A stretch of DNA of 64,000 bases from Ailanthus altissimus. Lineage: Eukaryota; Streptophyta; Magnoliopsida; Sapindales; Simaroubaceae. Below the pieces are notes generated by a model, which saw only the letters and a program-made list of their open reading frames with translations, did not search any database and was not told the DNA's origin. The DNA is taken from positions 15,720,501 to 15,784,500 of the forward strand of contig OX327690.1 of assembly GCA_946807835.1 (NCBI GenBank), given 5' to 3'. How positions within the stretch are numbered: the first letter of the stretch is position 1; each line of letters starts with the position of its first letter. Shown one piece after another: positions 22,389 to 34,341 of this stretch. Both the position numbers and the translations under genes were made by a program.

Positions 22389-24720
22389 TTGCTCACAGGT
22401 CAATATCAGTCAAGGGTGTCGAGGCAATAGAGCTCATATGAACAGTAAGTATCATAGAGGAAACTATCTTAAGACTAAAAAAAACAAATGAAATATCACA
22501 TAAGAAAACATTCAAGCCTTAAGAAAATGACCTTGTCCATCTATAAGCAGAAATCATATAACAACTCAACTGACCTATAAAGTAGAAAATATATAAAATT
22601 TCCTTGAAATGAATGGCATACTTAAAAACTAAAATTACCTTTATAGGCTTTGGATGGTCTTTGTTGTGTCCAACAGTTTTCAATATACCAGGCATTAAAG
22701 TGGTCCTAACAACCTGTAACAACCGGTGAAGCAATAATAAACAAGTTAACACTACCTAGAATGAGCACAAACGTGTAAAACTTGTAATCACATAATTCAA
22801 GTGAAGCAAACCGCAAGGATAATCCAGAAGCATAAAATCAAATGATAATTGGCAAACATCTAACACATGATATACATACATGTATGAATGTATGAACGTG
22901 AGCAAATGAGTGACCATATACTCACACAGAAGTACATAATGAAAACAAGCAAAATGACGTAGCAACCTCAAAATCTGATGAACGAGGATTTCCAATGATG
23001 GCTGCTGTTTTGTCATTTTGTCAATTTAGCATGGTGGAAATCTCTTTGCCGGGGCATAAAATCCATGTCAACACCTCTGTAAATCCAATTGTTGCAATCT
23101 GAAAGGAAAAAATAACAGAAATTATGACAATGAAGAAAAAAAATAAAATTACAAAGAAAAGGTACAGCCCATGTATGAATTAGAGCACTCTCATTTCTAT
23201 ACCTCCAATCTCATAAGGTCACTGAACTCGTTCAAGGCCAATGGCTTCACTGATGCAGGCTTTCTCTTTGGAATGTTATTGTACCCCTAAAAAAGGAAAG
23301 CATGCCTTCCAGTAAACCTAACTAGCTCAGAAGATTTCAGATAAGTCAATTGCATAACTGCCTCTGCCAGTATCAATACCTCCATAACATCACATGGGTG
23401 CAGAACATCACTTCCCGTTGGAGGAACAAATACATTAATATTGCATTGGTTATCACCTAATGGAGCCTTCTCAGCACTTAATTGCATTCTGTTCAATAAA
23501 CTAGTAACCTGAAGGATATGAAAAACTAAAATGTGATAATTGCAGAATGCATATCATTCACGAGTTCTTGCATGGTTCAAAATTTCACGGACCAATAAAT
23601 TGGTAAGGAATGAAAGAACAAGGGAATACATTACCTCTTCTGCCTCCAATGAGACTCCAATTGTACCATTGATATAAGACAAAGGAACTTCCATATTGTA
23701 GACTGAGAGATCAGGATAAACATATGACCTCCCATCAGCATATACAACTTCAACAGGTTCCACCTCATATTTTCTTTTACAATACTCAGCAAAAGTTGTT
23801 ACGTAAGAAACAAAGAAAAACCTATGTGCCATTACCTACCACTGATGAGAACTTCAAAGTAGTAAGAAAATGTAACTAGAACTTGGCAACTCCTACCATT
23901 GTGTTTAAAACGATCTTGGCCTTTGTCAAATCGGTGGCTGTACATTCAGTGAACACATTCTTTGTCTTTAGAGTGATTGCTGAATGAGCAGCATTAATAA
24001 TTGGTGGTAATGAAAGAACAGTTCTGTAAAGGCAGAAAGGTGATCAGTATTATTCAAAATATAAAAATCTGTTGGCAGTTAAAATAAAAGAACCTGTAAC
24101 CATGAATTGTCAAGGCAACATAAAATTTGATCAAATACAATGGGAAAGATAAATATCATTATTCATAACTATATGCCAAGACACTCAAATTAAAAGTTAG
24201 TGTAAGCTCAAAATCTTGGATGTAACATTATTTAAATATAATTCAGAAAAATTGAGAAAGAAATGAAAGGATCAATAGATATAACAGAATGATTTAGTTA
24301 GTGTTTTCAAGAAAACATCATGCCTATTTGGATCATATAAGACTGGGTACACTGGAGAATTCTCGATTATGTGCAAATACTTTTTCAGCTTCAAATCTGA
24401 CTGCCAATGATGTCATAATAGAACACATATCAAGGTTATACATAATCTCTAAATTGAAAAATTAGAATAGAAAAACACAAGCAAATCCAGAACAAGTATA
24501 TACACAAAGAGCAAGGAGCCTGACAGTGGCATGAACTGATGTGACTTTTGGATTACAGAGATTCTATAGACCCTCTAAACACCAAAGATGCATTGAATTT
24601 AAGTTGCCAGTGACTGAGTTGGCTAAATATTACCAGATCCAATTCCATCAGTAAATGAGGTCGCTTATGGATACGGAACTAATGGTTGCAAGCCAATGAA
24701 ATAACCATGTACATTAAAAC

Positions 24721-27700
24721 TGTGAAGAAATAGAGAAAGAAGAATTCTTGTGTATTGATAATAAGAAAAATACATCATTTATATATGTGAAGCTACGTGT
24801 CCTATTTAGAAGGTTATCAATCTATTTTTTATTCTATGATATTGACCATAAATATATACAAAATACTATATACATTTCAAAACTTCCCCTCAAGCTGAAG
24901 CATATAAATCATAGGCACCAAGCTTGTTACAAATAAAATTAATTCGAGGACCTCTGAGAGATTTAGTGAGAACGTCTGCTAGCTAGTCGTTTGAATAAAT
25001 ATGACTTGTGAAAATACAGTTAGACAAAACCTTCTCTCGAATAAAGTGACAATCAATTTTTATATGCTCAATCTTTTCAAGAAATACAGAGTTGGATGAA
25101 ATGTGGTGTAGCTTAATTATCACAAAGTAACTTCATTTGTGATATGTCTATAAATTTCAATTCTTAGATTAATTGTTTCAACTATATAAGCTCACATGTA
25201 GCTCAAGCCATGGCACGGTATTCTGCTTCTGCGGTTGAGCTAGCAACAACTTCTTGCTTCTTATTTTTTCATGATACAAAGTTTCCTCCAACAAAAACAC
25301 AATACCCAATAGTAGAACGTCTATCTGATGAAAAACCTACCCAAACAGCATTTGAATATCCAACTACCTTTGTGTGACCCTTATTCTCATATAGCAAACA
25401 CTTTCCTGGTGCACTCTTAATATATCGTAAGGTTCGGATAATTACATCTCAATGACTATCACATGGAAACGGTAGAAATTAACTAACAACACTGGCCGAA
25501 AAAGAAATATCAGATCGTGTGATGGTAAGATAGTTAAGCTTACCAATTAGTATCCGATATCTCCCAGGATCTGCAAAATGCTCCCCTTGTCCAAGTAGAA
25601 GTTTAGTATTAGGATCCATAGGAGAATCTATAAGTCTGCAGTCTGACATCTTTGTTTCCTCTAGAATATCTAGTGCATATTTTCTTTGAGAGAGAACAAT
25701 TTCAAACTCAAATTGAGCAACCTCTACCAAGAAAATGTCGGAACAAGTGATTCTTTAGTTACTTAATACTGTCGAGATCATCTTCGATAATGACAATATC
25801 ATCAACGTAAACTACCAGATATATATGCATTGGCCCTGTGGTGTATGTCGATGGAAAACAGAATGATCTGACTCACTTCAAATCATTCCAAACTCTTGGA
25901 TAACAGTACTAAAACGGCCAAACCAGGCACGAGAAGATTGTTTCAAACCATACAAGTAGCGACAAAATTTACACAACAAACTAGACTCCCCATGAGCAAT
26001 AAATCTAGGTGGTTGCTCCATATATATTTCTCCCTGAAGCTCACCATGAATAAACACATTTTTATACTGAGTTGGTGCAAAGGCCATTGACGAATAGCAG
26101 CCATAGACAAGAACAACAGAACAGATGACATTTTAGCCATAAGAGAAAAAGTCTCATAATAATCCTGCCATAAGTCTTAAGTGTACCCTTTTACAATCAA
26201 CCAAGCTTTCAATCTGTTCACCTGACCATTAGGTCCAACCTTGACAATGTACACCCATCGACAACCAACCGCAAAGTGTCCTGGTGACAACCGAATCAAT
26301 TCCCATGTACCATTATCATGCAAAGCAATCATTTCCTCAACCATTGCTTAACACCAGCCAAGATGTGAAAGAGTCTCACAAAGTGTTTTAGGAACAAAAA
26401 CAGAAGATAAAGTAGACACAAATGCATAATATAGGAAAGAAAATGATGATAACTAAGAAAATTGGTACATAGGATGAGGGTTGCGAGTGGAACGTATACC
26501 TTTACGAACGACAATTGAAAATTGATCAGAAGGTGGCAGGACCTCTCAGTAGGAGAGGAGTCTGGAACAGGAAGTGAGTCAACGGGAACCTCAAAAGCCT
26601 CATGATCAAAAGGAACAAGACTATTACGAACCAGAGAGGGAGAATCTTCGGTAGGAGGATCACGTTGTGGGCCAAGGATGAGAGCAGGTTCAGTGTTTGA
26701 CTCAGGAGAAGGAATAATATCAAAAACTGGAAGAGCCTCTATGATTGACATTTTCTGAAGTAGAGGAAGAAAAGAAAGGATAAGACTAAAAAAATGTGAC
26801 ATCAACAGAAAGGAAATGACATCGGATGTCAAGAGAATAACACTTATATCCTTTTTGGAGACGTGAGTAGCCAAGAAATATACAGTTAATGGATCAAGCG
26901 GATAATTTGTCTTGACCAAGAGAGAAGACATAGACAAAACATGTGCAGCCAAAGGCACGCGGCGAAAGAGAAAACAATGGTTGATTAGGATACATAATAG
27001 AATGAGAGACCTAATATTGTAACACGGAGGAGGGCATTCGATTTATCAAACAACAAGCAGTAAGAACAGCATCTGCCCAAAAACAAAGCAGAACATTACT
27101 AAGTATAAGTAAAGTACAAGCAATTTCAATGAGATATCTGTTCTTACGTTTGGCAATTCCATTTTACTGTAGAGTATAGACACAGGAAGACTGATTAAGA
27201 TGCCTTGAGAAGACATAAATTTAGTAAAAGGAGCAGAAAAATATTCACGTGCATTATCACTACGTAATATACAAATAGTAATGAAGAATTGTGTCTTAAT
27301 TTCAGCACAAAAAGATTCAAAAATGAAAAATAATTCAGAGCAATCTTTCATTAAAAATAACCAAGTACAACTCAAATAATCATCAATAAACGTAACAAAA
27401 TATTTAAAACATAAAACAGAATAGATTCGACTAGAAACCCAAACATCTAAATGAACTAATTCAAAAGGAAATGCAGCCCGATTATTAACACGCTTTGAAA
27501 ACAATCCACCAAAGTGTTTTCCAAGCTGGCAAGACTCGCAATTGAAAAACGATAAACTAGAGAGACCTATAACCATTTTTCGAAGATTTAACAGATTTGG
27601 ATGTCCCAGACAATTATAAAGAAGTGTTGGTTATTCAGTGACAGTACATGCAACAGATGGTTGAGGAATACTCAGATGATAGAGCCCCTGTGACTCACGA

Positions 27701-29013
27701 CCTATGCCAATCATCTTTCCCATACTACGATCCTATATAAGAACAGAGTCATTAACAAAGATAATTGCACAGTTTAAAGAGCGAGTGAGTTTACTGACAG
27801 AGATAAAATTAAAAGGACAATGCGATATATAGAGAATAGATTCTAAAGGTAAGGAAGGAAAAAGATGTGCTCAACCAACTGCTTGAACAATAATTGTGGA
27901 CTCATTAGCTAAAATAATAGATGGCAATAACCTAGATGTAAAAGTATGAGAAAGTAATTGAAGGTTACTAAAAATGCGGCCAGAGGCACCAGAATCAAGG
28001 ACCTAGAGTCCTAAAGAAGAGGACTAAGTAAGACAAGCAACCAAATTACCAATATGTGCAACAAAGGCAATGGAAGAGGTAGATTGCTTAGCCGCTTGGT
28101 ATTTAAGGTATTTTTCATAGTCGATACCAATGAGAGTCACGGATGGAGGTTGCTTGTCTATTTTAGAGCACTAGTAGCCATATTGGCTCACAAATCGGAA
28201 AGGAGGAAGGAGAAAACAACTGACAACCAGGATTAGTTTCCGACAACACAGTGGCAGTTTTCGACGACGGTGACGGCGACCGTGATGGCAAGTGACACGG
28301 TGTAAAGTATTTGGTTCGCCGGTGTCGTCTGAAGCTATTGGCACCAACGGTGAGGACTCGTGCGCCAGAGGAAGAGATCGGTGATCACGTGACGGCAACG
28401 AAGAGGCGGCGCGTGGGGGCGAGTCTGGCGGCCGATGAGTGCGCAGAAACTACAGACTTGGTCGTCGGCCTTGTCTGAGTTCACAGGAAGGATGGTCGCC
28501 TGAGAAAATTCTCCAAAGAGAGATCAAAAACTGACTAGAAATATGGGCAACAAGTGCAGTGGTCGATGACTATTGGGATGCCGCAAAAGTGATCGTCAGC
28601 GTTGTCTGAAGGCAGGGACACCGACAATGAGAGTTCACGCGTGCCAAAAAATAAAGTCAGATTTCGATGGGAGGCGCGTTAGGTTTGGTTTCAACGCCTA
28701 TCTTTTTAGGGTTTTGCCGGCGAGTTACTGGTGATCTCAAAGCTGAGGACACAACCACCGAAAAAATGAAGAAAGCACGGTGACCTGAAAAAGAATAGGC
28801 GACTTCACCAGAAAAATTAGGGATCGAAGAGAGCACAATAACTCTAATACCACGTGAAGAAATAGAGAAAGAAGAATTCTTATGTATTGATAGTAAGAAA
28901 AATACATTATTATATAGGTAAAGTTATGTGTTCTATTCAGAAGGTTATCAATCTATTTCTTATTCTATGATATTAACCATAAATATATACAAAATACTAT
29001 ATACATTTCAACA
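24721..29013 (-). mobile_element. Copia retrotransposon, 4.3 kb, gag-deficient, in intron 8 of the synthetase pseudogene
   Basis: LTRs of about 162 bp lie at 24721-24882 (3') and 28853-29013 (5'). They start TGTTGAAATG or TTTTGAAATG and end TTCTTCACG or TTCTTCACA. Flanks are AAAAC (24716-24720) and TAAAC (29014-29018), a target duplication with one mismatch. The primer site TGGTATTAGAG (initiator-Met tRNA) follows the 5' LTR closely, and a polypurine tract TTGAGGGGAAG precedes the 3' LTR. Order on the minus strand is leader, gag vestige, protease, integrase, reverse transcriptase, RNase H, the normal Copia order. The capsid and nucleocapsid parts of gag are missing. Many stops and frameshifts show it cannot move by itself. 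It lies antisense to nothing: it has the same strand as its host gene. Confidence 0.88.
24900..28200 (-). pseudogene. Copia pol polyprotein, broken
   Basis: A gag vestige near 28195-28050 (VTLIGIDYEKYLKYQAAKQS) runs almost directly into protease (WVLDSGASG at about 27985). Next come integrase (finger CESCQ; core LVHLDVW, FVTFIDDYLSCTWLF and RSDNAREYFSA at 27576-27046), a linker (26958-26329), reverse transcriptase (YMEQPPRF...YLYGLKQSSRAWF at 26087-25878; intact YVDD near 25810), and the connection domain (YALDILEETKMSDCRLIDSP, KLNYLTITRSDISF at 25730-25479). RNase H includes SSTAEAEYRAMA at about 25235-25205, and the C-terminus ends LTKSLRGPRINFICNKLGAY near 24970-24905. Frames change several times and stops occur within domains, so no complete polyprotein can be made. 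Confidence 0.88.
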
Positions 29014-30724
29014 TAAACTATATACAAAATACACCATTTCCATCTAACAGATGCAACATAGATACAAAACAAAAAAGGAAGACTCAATTAGTACTCACCT
29101 TGTAAAATTCCATCAGCTTGTCTATATTAGAGAACAGTTACAAACAATCAATTATTACAGAATTTTATGTTTCAACCAAAGGGGAAAAGGCTACATTCAT
29201 GAAGGAACCTGACAGAAGATCCAGAAATAAAGTATTTGCATAATATAGTTACAATAAATTCAAAGAATCACATTCCAAGTTAAACCAATCACCTGTTTCA
29301 GTAGCACAAATTTATCTCCGAAGGTGGCAAAGCCTGAAAATGAAAAGAAAAATCTATGTCAATCACATTTATATGATCAGTCACATTTTGAATTATTATA
29401 TAAAGCAAATAAATTCATTAATAATTATGTTTAAATTTAATGAAAAAAGAACAAGTATTGCAAAAGTCCACCCCATACGTGAAAGGGCCTTGTAAAGTGT
29501 CCAAGTCATGAGTACCAATTGCTACAAGGGTTCTCCGCCTAAAACACAGAACATGTGTGAATATATAAATTGAAAATACCCAAATTCCTTAAAGAATCTT
29601 ACACAAACAAAGAAAACCATGAAATGATATCCAAAAATCATTGTGACATCAAGCATTTACAAATTTAGCAACATCTAATCATGGTGAAAGAATATAACAA
29701 ACAAGGTTGAATAACAAAAGCCGATAGAGAAAATCATATCATAGTTCCAATATTTAAAATAAAAAATCGAAAAACCGCCAATAGCAATAAAAAAAATAAG
29801 CCATAATTTATTACCGGCAAATGTTCTCATGAAGCTTATCTTGGAGATCAATGAAGCTGTTATAACTAGCTTCATCAAAAGTAATGTTTCTGAGAACAGC
29901 ACAAACAACATAAGGACGGATTGAAGATGTCTGCAAGAAGCAAAATAAGTAAAATTACTTCAAGAACGAATATTAAAGTATTCAAAAACTGATAATTGAT
30001 TCAAAAATACCTCTGGCTTAACATGCATTTGAAGCATCAATCTTTTGCTAATGTTAGTGACATTGTACTTGGGTATGTCCTGTTGCTTGTTGAAAATGCG
30101 GAGAGCTTGCGCAATCCCTTCAAGGCAAAGCAAATCATATCTACAAAAGAAAAAAATAAATAAATACATTCCTAAAATGACAGGACGTTTGGTTTATTTC
30201 AAATATATATTGAATTTTAAATATACCTGTTGGCAGGGACTTCAATTTTGTAAATAATTTCTTCATCACCCACGTCTCCTTCTTCCTCAAATGCTTCTCT
30301 TTTCTGATTATTGCTTTTTCAGTCGTCTAATAAAAAATTACAAGTCCAATTTCAACATTTTATCGACATATACAATTAATCTCAATAAAAACTCCAGATA
30401 TTTACAGCAAGTAACCACGATGATGAACAGATTCAGCAAACTTACCACATCATCAAGCTCGATTCCGAAACTGAAGCATAGATCGTCGAACTCTTCTTGA
30501 GCTACAAAAAGAAAAAGAAATTTAAAATTATTCTTAAAATCAGTGAACTTGGAATACACTGTAAGATGTTGAGACTCAAAGTTGGATTGGTGATTGAGAG
30601 ACAGAGCATACTGTATGTTTTGCCTAGGGCTGCGAACAGACGATCCCTGCCCACGCTCACTGTAGGCATGGTAACGTCTCTTCTCTTTTATCACCTCAGC
30701 GACGAGCAAGGAGCGTTTCTGCAA

Positions 30725-30785
30725 AAACCCTATGGATTTCACTCGATGCTGAGTCGGACAACTTGGCATTAGTGTTATATATGGA
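30725..30785 (-). promoter_or_regulatory. Promoter elements of the synthetase pseudogene
   Basis: On the minus strand a TATA-like CATATATAACAC lies near 30780-30771, about 105 bases before the ATG at 30669. An ATAGGGTTTTTGC stretch near 30732, the complement of a telo-box AAACCCTA, lies between. Both suit a plant translation gene. The promoter looks preserved although the coding region is broken. Confidence 0.45.
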
Positions 30786-30856
30786 CTCCAAAATGGGCGC
30801 ATCCGGATAATCCGCCAACCCGCCTCACCCTGAAACCCATAATATCGTTTTGTTTT

Positions 30857-30892
30857 AATAATAATAATAATAATTATTATTATTATTATTTT
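30857..30892. repeat. (AAT)n(ATT)n self-complementary microsatellite
   Basis: Six AAT units are followed directly by about six ATT units, forming a perfect palindrome that can fold on itself. Confidence 0.9.
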
Positions 30893-31932
30893 TGCAGATA
30901 ACTAAATATATTGAGAAAATAAAGTGTACGGTGAAACCGTGTTTTGTTATTGATTTTAGAAGCAGTACAACGGTTGGGTTGTGCAATTTATACAAAATTT
31001 AATGTATTTTTTTAAACAATAATATAATACTATTTACAGGGTGATGGGCCTATTACTTAAAAAGGTCTAATTAGTTTGCGATTAAAAGTAAGTGGACTGT
31101 GCTCAGCATATAAAAAGGTCTAATTAGTTTGCAATTAGGAGCAAGTGGCCCGACGTGGCCCACAAAAATTGAGCCTAAAAGGGTTATCGTGCCGGGTCAA
31201 CCCAAACATGTACAGTATTTATGTCGTGCCGGTTTAAGTACAATAGCCAAAATTTAGGTTCAGGCATAGCCTGTAGCACGGCTTATATGGGCCGTGTTGT
31301 GCTAAGCATGCGGGTTTAACGGGCTGACCCATGAGCTTAAATAATAATAATTTTTTTTATAAAAAAAAAGTTATTTAAAAATATGATTAAAAATAAAAAG
31401 AAATAACACTTTTAAAGTAAAGGGTCCATATGTTTATTTTTTTTTTTATATTATTGCTACAATATCAAAATAATGTTGTAGGTTTATATATTTTAATCTT
31501 TTGTCGGTGCCACAGAGTACCAAAAATTTTAAATTAAAATTTTTTAACTATCTAAATAATAGGCAAGCCTATATGTCTTCATCTTTTGTCGGTGCCACAG
31601 AGTACCAAAACTTTTTAAATAAATTTTTGGACTATTGATCGATGCTACAATGCACTAAAAATTTTAAAATAATTTTTTGGATTGTTGATCTTTGAGCCGT
31701 TGATCAACAGTCCAAAGAGGTGTTGATCAACGGTTTAAGGAGCCATTGGATCTAATGGAGTTTGGCACATTTTTAATTACATAAAAACAATGATATTTTG
31801 CACATTTTTTCATTCACACAACCCAATTTTGTTTGAAATTTTAAATTCCTCTCAAATCTCTTAAATTGTTTTATTATTTTTTAGTTTTCAATAATCAAAT
31901 TTCTAATACCACAATTATTTTTTATTAGTATA

Positions 31933-34150
31933 ATGTCAAATTTTAATATTCCTAGTATTTGGAGTAATGATTTTGATGAAAATTTATCAATACCATTACA
32001 AATTTCTAGTAGTCAATCTGCTTAAATAACTAAAAATATTGCAAGTAGTAAAAAATTAAAAAGAAGTCGAACATTAGAGGTTTGAAATTATTTTACGTTG
32101 AAAATTCATACTTCTACTTCTGGAAAAATTGAAGAAAAAGTTACTTGTAAATTTTGTGCTAAAATTTAGATGCCAAAACTTTAGGTGCCATCAGATATTT
32201 ATATCGATATGCCAAGACATGTATGCAAGTATATGGTTCAAAAGATTCCACTTAAACTGAAAATTATTCAAATTTTTTTTGAAGAAAAGTTTTTTGGATT
32301 CAAATATAATCAACAGTACATGTGTGCAGGGTTGGCTAGATTCGTTGCTGCTAGTGAACAACTTCTTTCATTCGTCGAAGATAAAAGGTATGAGAAATTT
32401 ATTAAAAGATATGTTCAACTTAACTTCTCTCGAGTTCCTAGAAATACAGTTAAAAATAATATTTTCACAACATATATTCAAAATAAACAAAATCTAATTA
32501 ATAAAATCTCACACTTTAAAGGTGTATTTGTTATTACGTTTAATTGTTGGACATGTACTAATGATTTGGGCTATATTTGTGTTACTTTGCATTATATTGA
32601 TAATGATTAGTTGTTACAAAAAATAATAATTATTTTTCGTGAATTAAAACATCCACACAGCTAATATTATTTTTAATTATTTAATAATATTTTTAGAGAA
32701 TTTCATATTGTTAAAAAACTTATCAGTATTACTTTTGACAATGCAAGTGCAAATACTGTTGCTATTAAATTATTTTTGCGTCATTTAACACCTGTGTGTG
32801 GTTCAAAAAAATTTCATTTAAGGTGTTTTTATCATATTCTTAATTTAGTTGTTCAAGATGGTTTATAATTAATTTTTATATTGAAAAAATTAGAGAAGCA
32901 ATAAAATTTATTACTTCATCATCTTCTAAAAGACAAGAATTTCAAACTGTATTAAAGAATTGTGGATTAAATAGTAGAAGATTCAAACTTGACGTGAAAA
33001 CTCGTTAGAATGCTACATATATAATGGTGAAATCTTATGTAAATTTTAATAATTATATTACATGTTATTATAATGATAAAATGAAAAATATCATACTAAC
33101 CAATGATAATTGAAATTTTGCATTTTACTATATGCATTTTTTAGAAGTATTTAATAATGTTGCATTAGCATGTTCATGCAATTATTTATTTTTTATGAAA
33201 ATAAATTTGGAACATTTTTATCTATAGAAGAAACAATGAAGAGCCTGTTTATGATCGATCAGGCTACTTGGAGCTAGGGGTGAGCACTCCCGGTTCAATT
33301 TTTAAAAAATAAAATCGAAAATTGAACTGAGCTCATAGCGAACCGAACCGGTTCAGTTTATAAATTCGGTTTGGTTTTCAGTTTTTTGGTTCGATTTTTA
33401 GTTTTTCAATTCGGTTTCCAATATTTTGGTTCGGCTTTCGGTTTTTTGGTTCGGTTTGACTCAAATTGATTTAATTTTGGCTTATTTTTGCTTCGGTTCG
33501 GTTTAGTTTTTTAATTTTTGTTTTCAATTTTTTATTATTATTTTTTCAAAATTCAATTTTTTGGTTCGGTTCGGCCTTCTAAACCAAGAACCGAACTAAA
33601 TTTTTTAGTTTTTTGGTTCGATTCTCGGTTCGGCCTTCCGAACCCAGAATCGAACTAAATTTTTTGGTTTTTAAAATTTAAAAATCGAAAATCGAACCGA
33701 CCAAGGGAAAAATCGCATCAACCGGTTCGGTTCGATTTTTTAAATTTTTTCCCCACCACTACTTGGAGTATTTTGTTAAAATATAAGAAAAAAATTGGTT
33801 CTAATTCTACTAATTCAACTGCATTTGAATTTGAAAAATATATAGATACTGATTACTTTTCTATGTTGAGTACACGCCTATAAAAAATTTTTGATATTTT
33901 GTCACGATGAAAATCAAATGAAAGGATTTACCCAATGTTATCCTTTCATGGCAAAAGATATACTAACTCCTCCAGTGTCTACTGTAGCATTGAAATTTAC
34001 TTTTAGTGCAGGGGGCAAGATATTAGATGAGAAGCAATCAAGAATGACATCAAAAACTTTGAAAGCTTTAATGTGTATAAAAGATTGAGAATATGCGATG
34101 GCCAAAAATAAAATTGGCAAGAAGACATGTTCAAAGAATTTGAGAAATTT
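31933..34150 (+). pseudogene. hAT transposase (BED-finger type), broken and interrupted
   Basis: Read on the plus strand, an N-terminal low-complexity segment is followed by a BED-finger remnant (EKVTCKFCAKI at about 32135). A core region open at 32185-32610 contains ARFVAASEQLLSFVEDKRYE, and VFVITFNCWTCTNDLGYICV, a hAT RNase-H-like core motif. Next come ISITFDNASANTVA (about 32725) and FHLRCFYHILNLVVQDGL (about 32815). After the MITE at 33274-33760 the C-terminal dimerisation region ILTPPVSTVALKFTFSAGGK and SKTLKALMCIKD lies at 33960-34088. Stops are frequent. Related plant proteins are about 650-700 residues, so the coverage is nearly complete. No function is expected. Confidence 0.85.
33274..33760. 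mobile_element. 487 bp MITE inserted in hAT transposase
   Basis: The element starts CTAGGGGTGAGCACTCCCG and ends TTTTCCCCACCACT. It is bounded by the perfect 8 bp duplication ACTTGGAG (33266-33273 and 33761-33768). Removing it rejoins the transposase frame at the Tyr-Leu-Glu codons. The interior is built of TTCGGTTCGGTTT-like and complementary AACCGAACC-like blocks arranged in opposite directions, so it can fold back on itself. Terminal sequence and the 8 bp duplication suggest mobilisation by a hAT transposase. Confidence 0.8.
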
Positions 34151-34341
34151 AAAATTTAAAATATAAATTTAAAAATTATTAAAAAGTTGTTGAATTTATA
34201 AATGATGGATGATTCAATAAGTGCCAACCTAGTAGGGATGTATTGTAATCATAGTGATGTAAATTCAACCATATATATTTTGTATTTGCATCTAATTTTC
34301 AGATTTAGAATAAAGTAAATAAATACAAAGTCATTGACTGA

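Larger units (their letters stand above)
20916..30669 (-). pseudogene. Phenylalanyl-tRNA synthetase beta subunit (cytosolic), unprocessed pseudogene
   Basis: The functional enzyme (alpha2-beta2) charges tRNA-Phe; beta carries the editing and core-fold modules. I trace 19 exons: 30669-30612 (MPTVSVGRDRLFAALGKTY), 30501-30446, 30326-30227, 30140-30011, 29930-29815, 29538-29472, 29333-29293, 29121-29099, 24400-24324, 24023-23897, 23802-23635 (VYPDLSVYNMEVPLSYINGT), 23508-23380, 23286-23203, 23098-22967, 22713-22639, 21966-21860, 21598-21503, 21423-21340, 20984-20916 (ends ESFL, stop). Lesions: one base missing in exon 3 (about 30290), exon 7 (about 29309) and exon 16 (about 21937); TGA in place of an Arg codon at 23023-23021; acceptor AC instead of AG before exon 11. 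Two conserved hexapeptides (before exons 8 and 13) have no visible exon. Intron 9 has a GC donor. A Copia element fills intron 8. Homopolymer sequencing error could explain some deletions but not the stop or acceptor. Confidence 0.85.

Noticed and set aside
20916..30669. A functional PheRS beta gene
   Set aside because: Three frameshifts, an in-frame TGA and a lost acceptor are too many for an intact gene, unless several positions are sequence errors.
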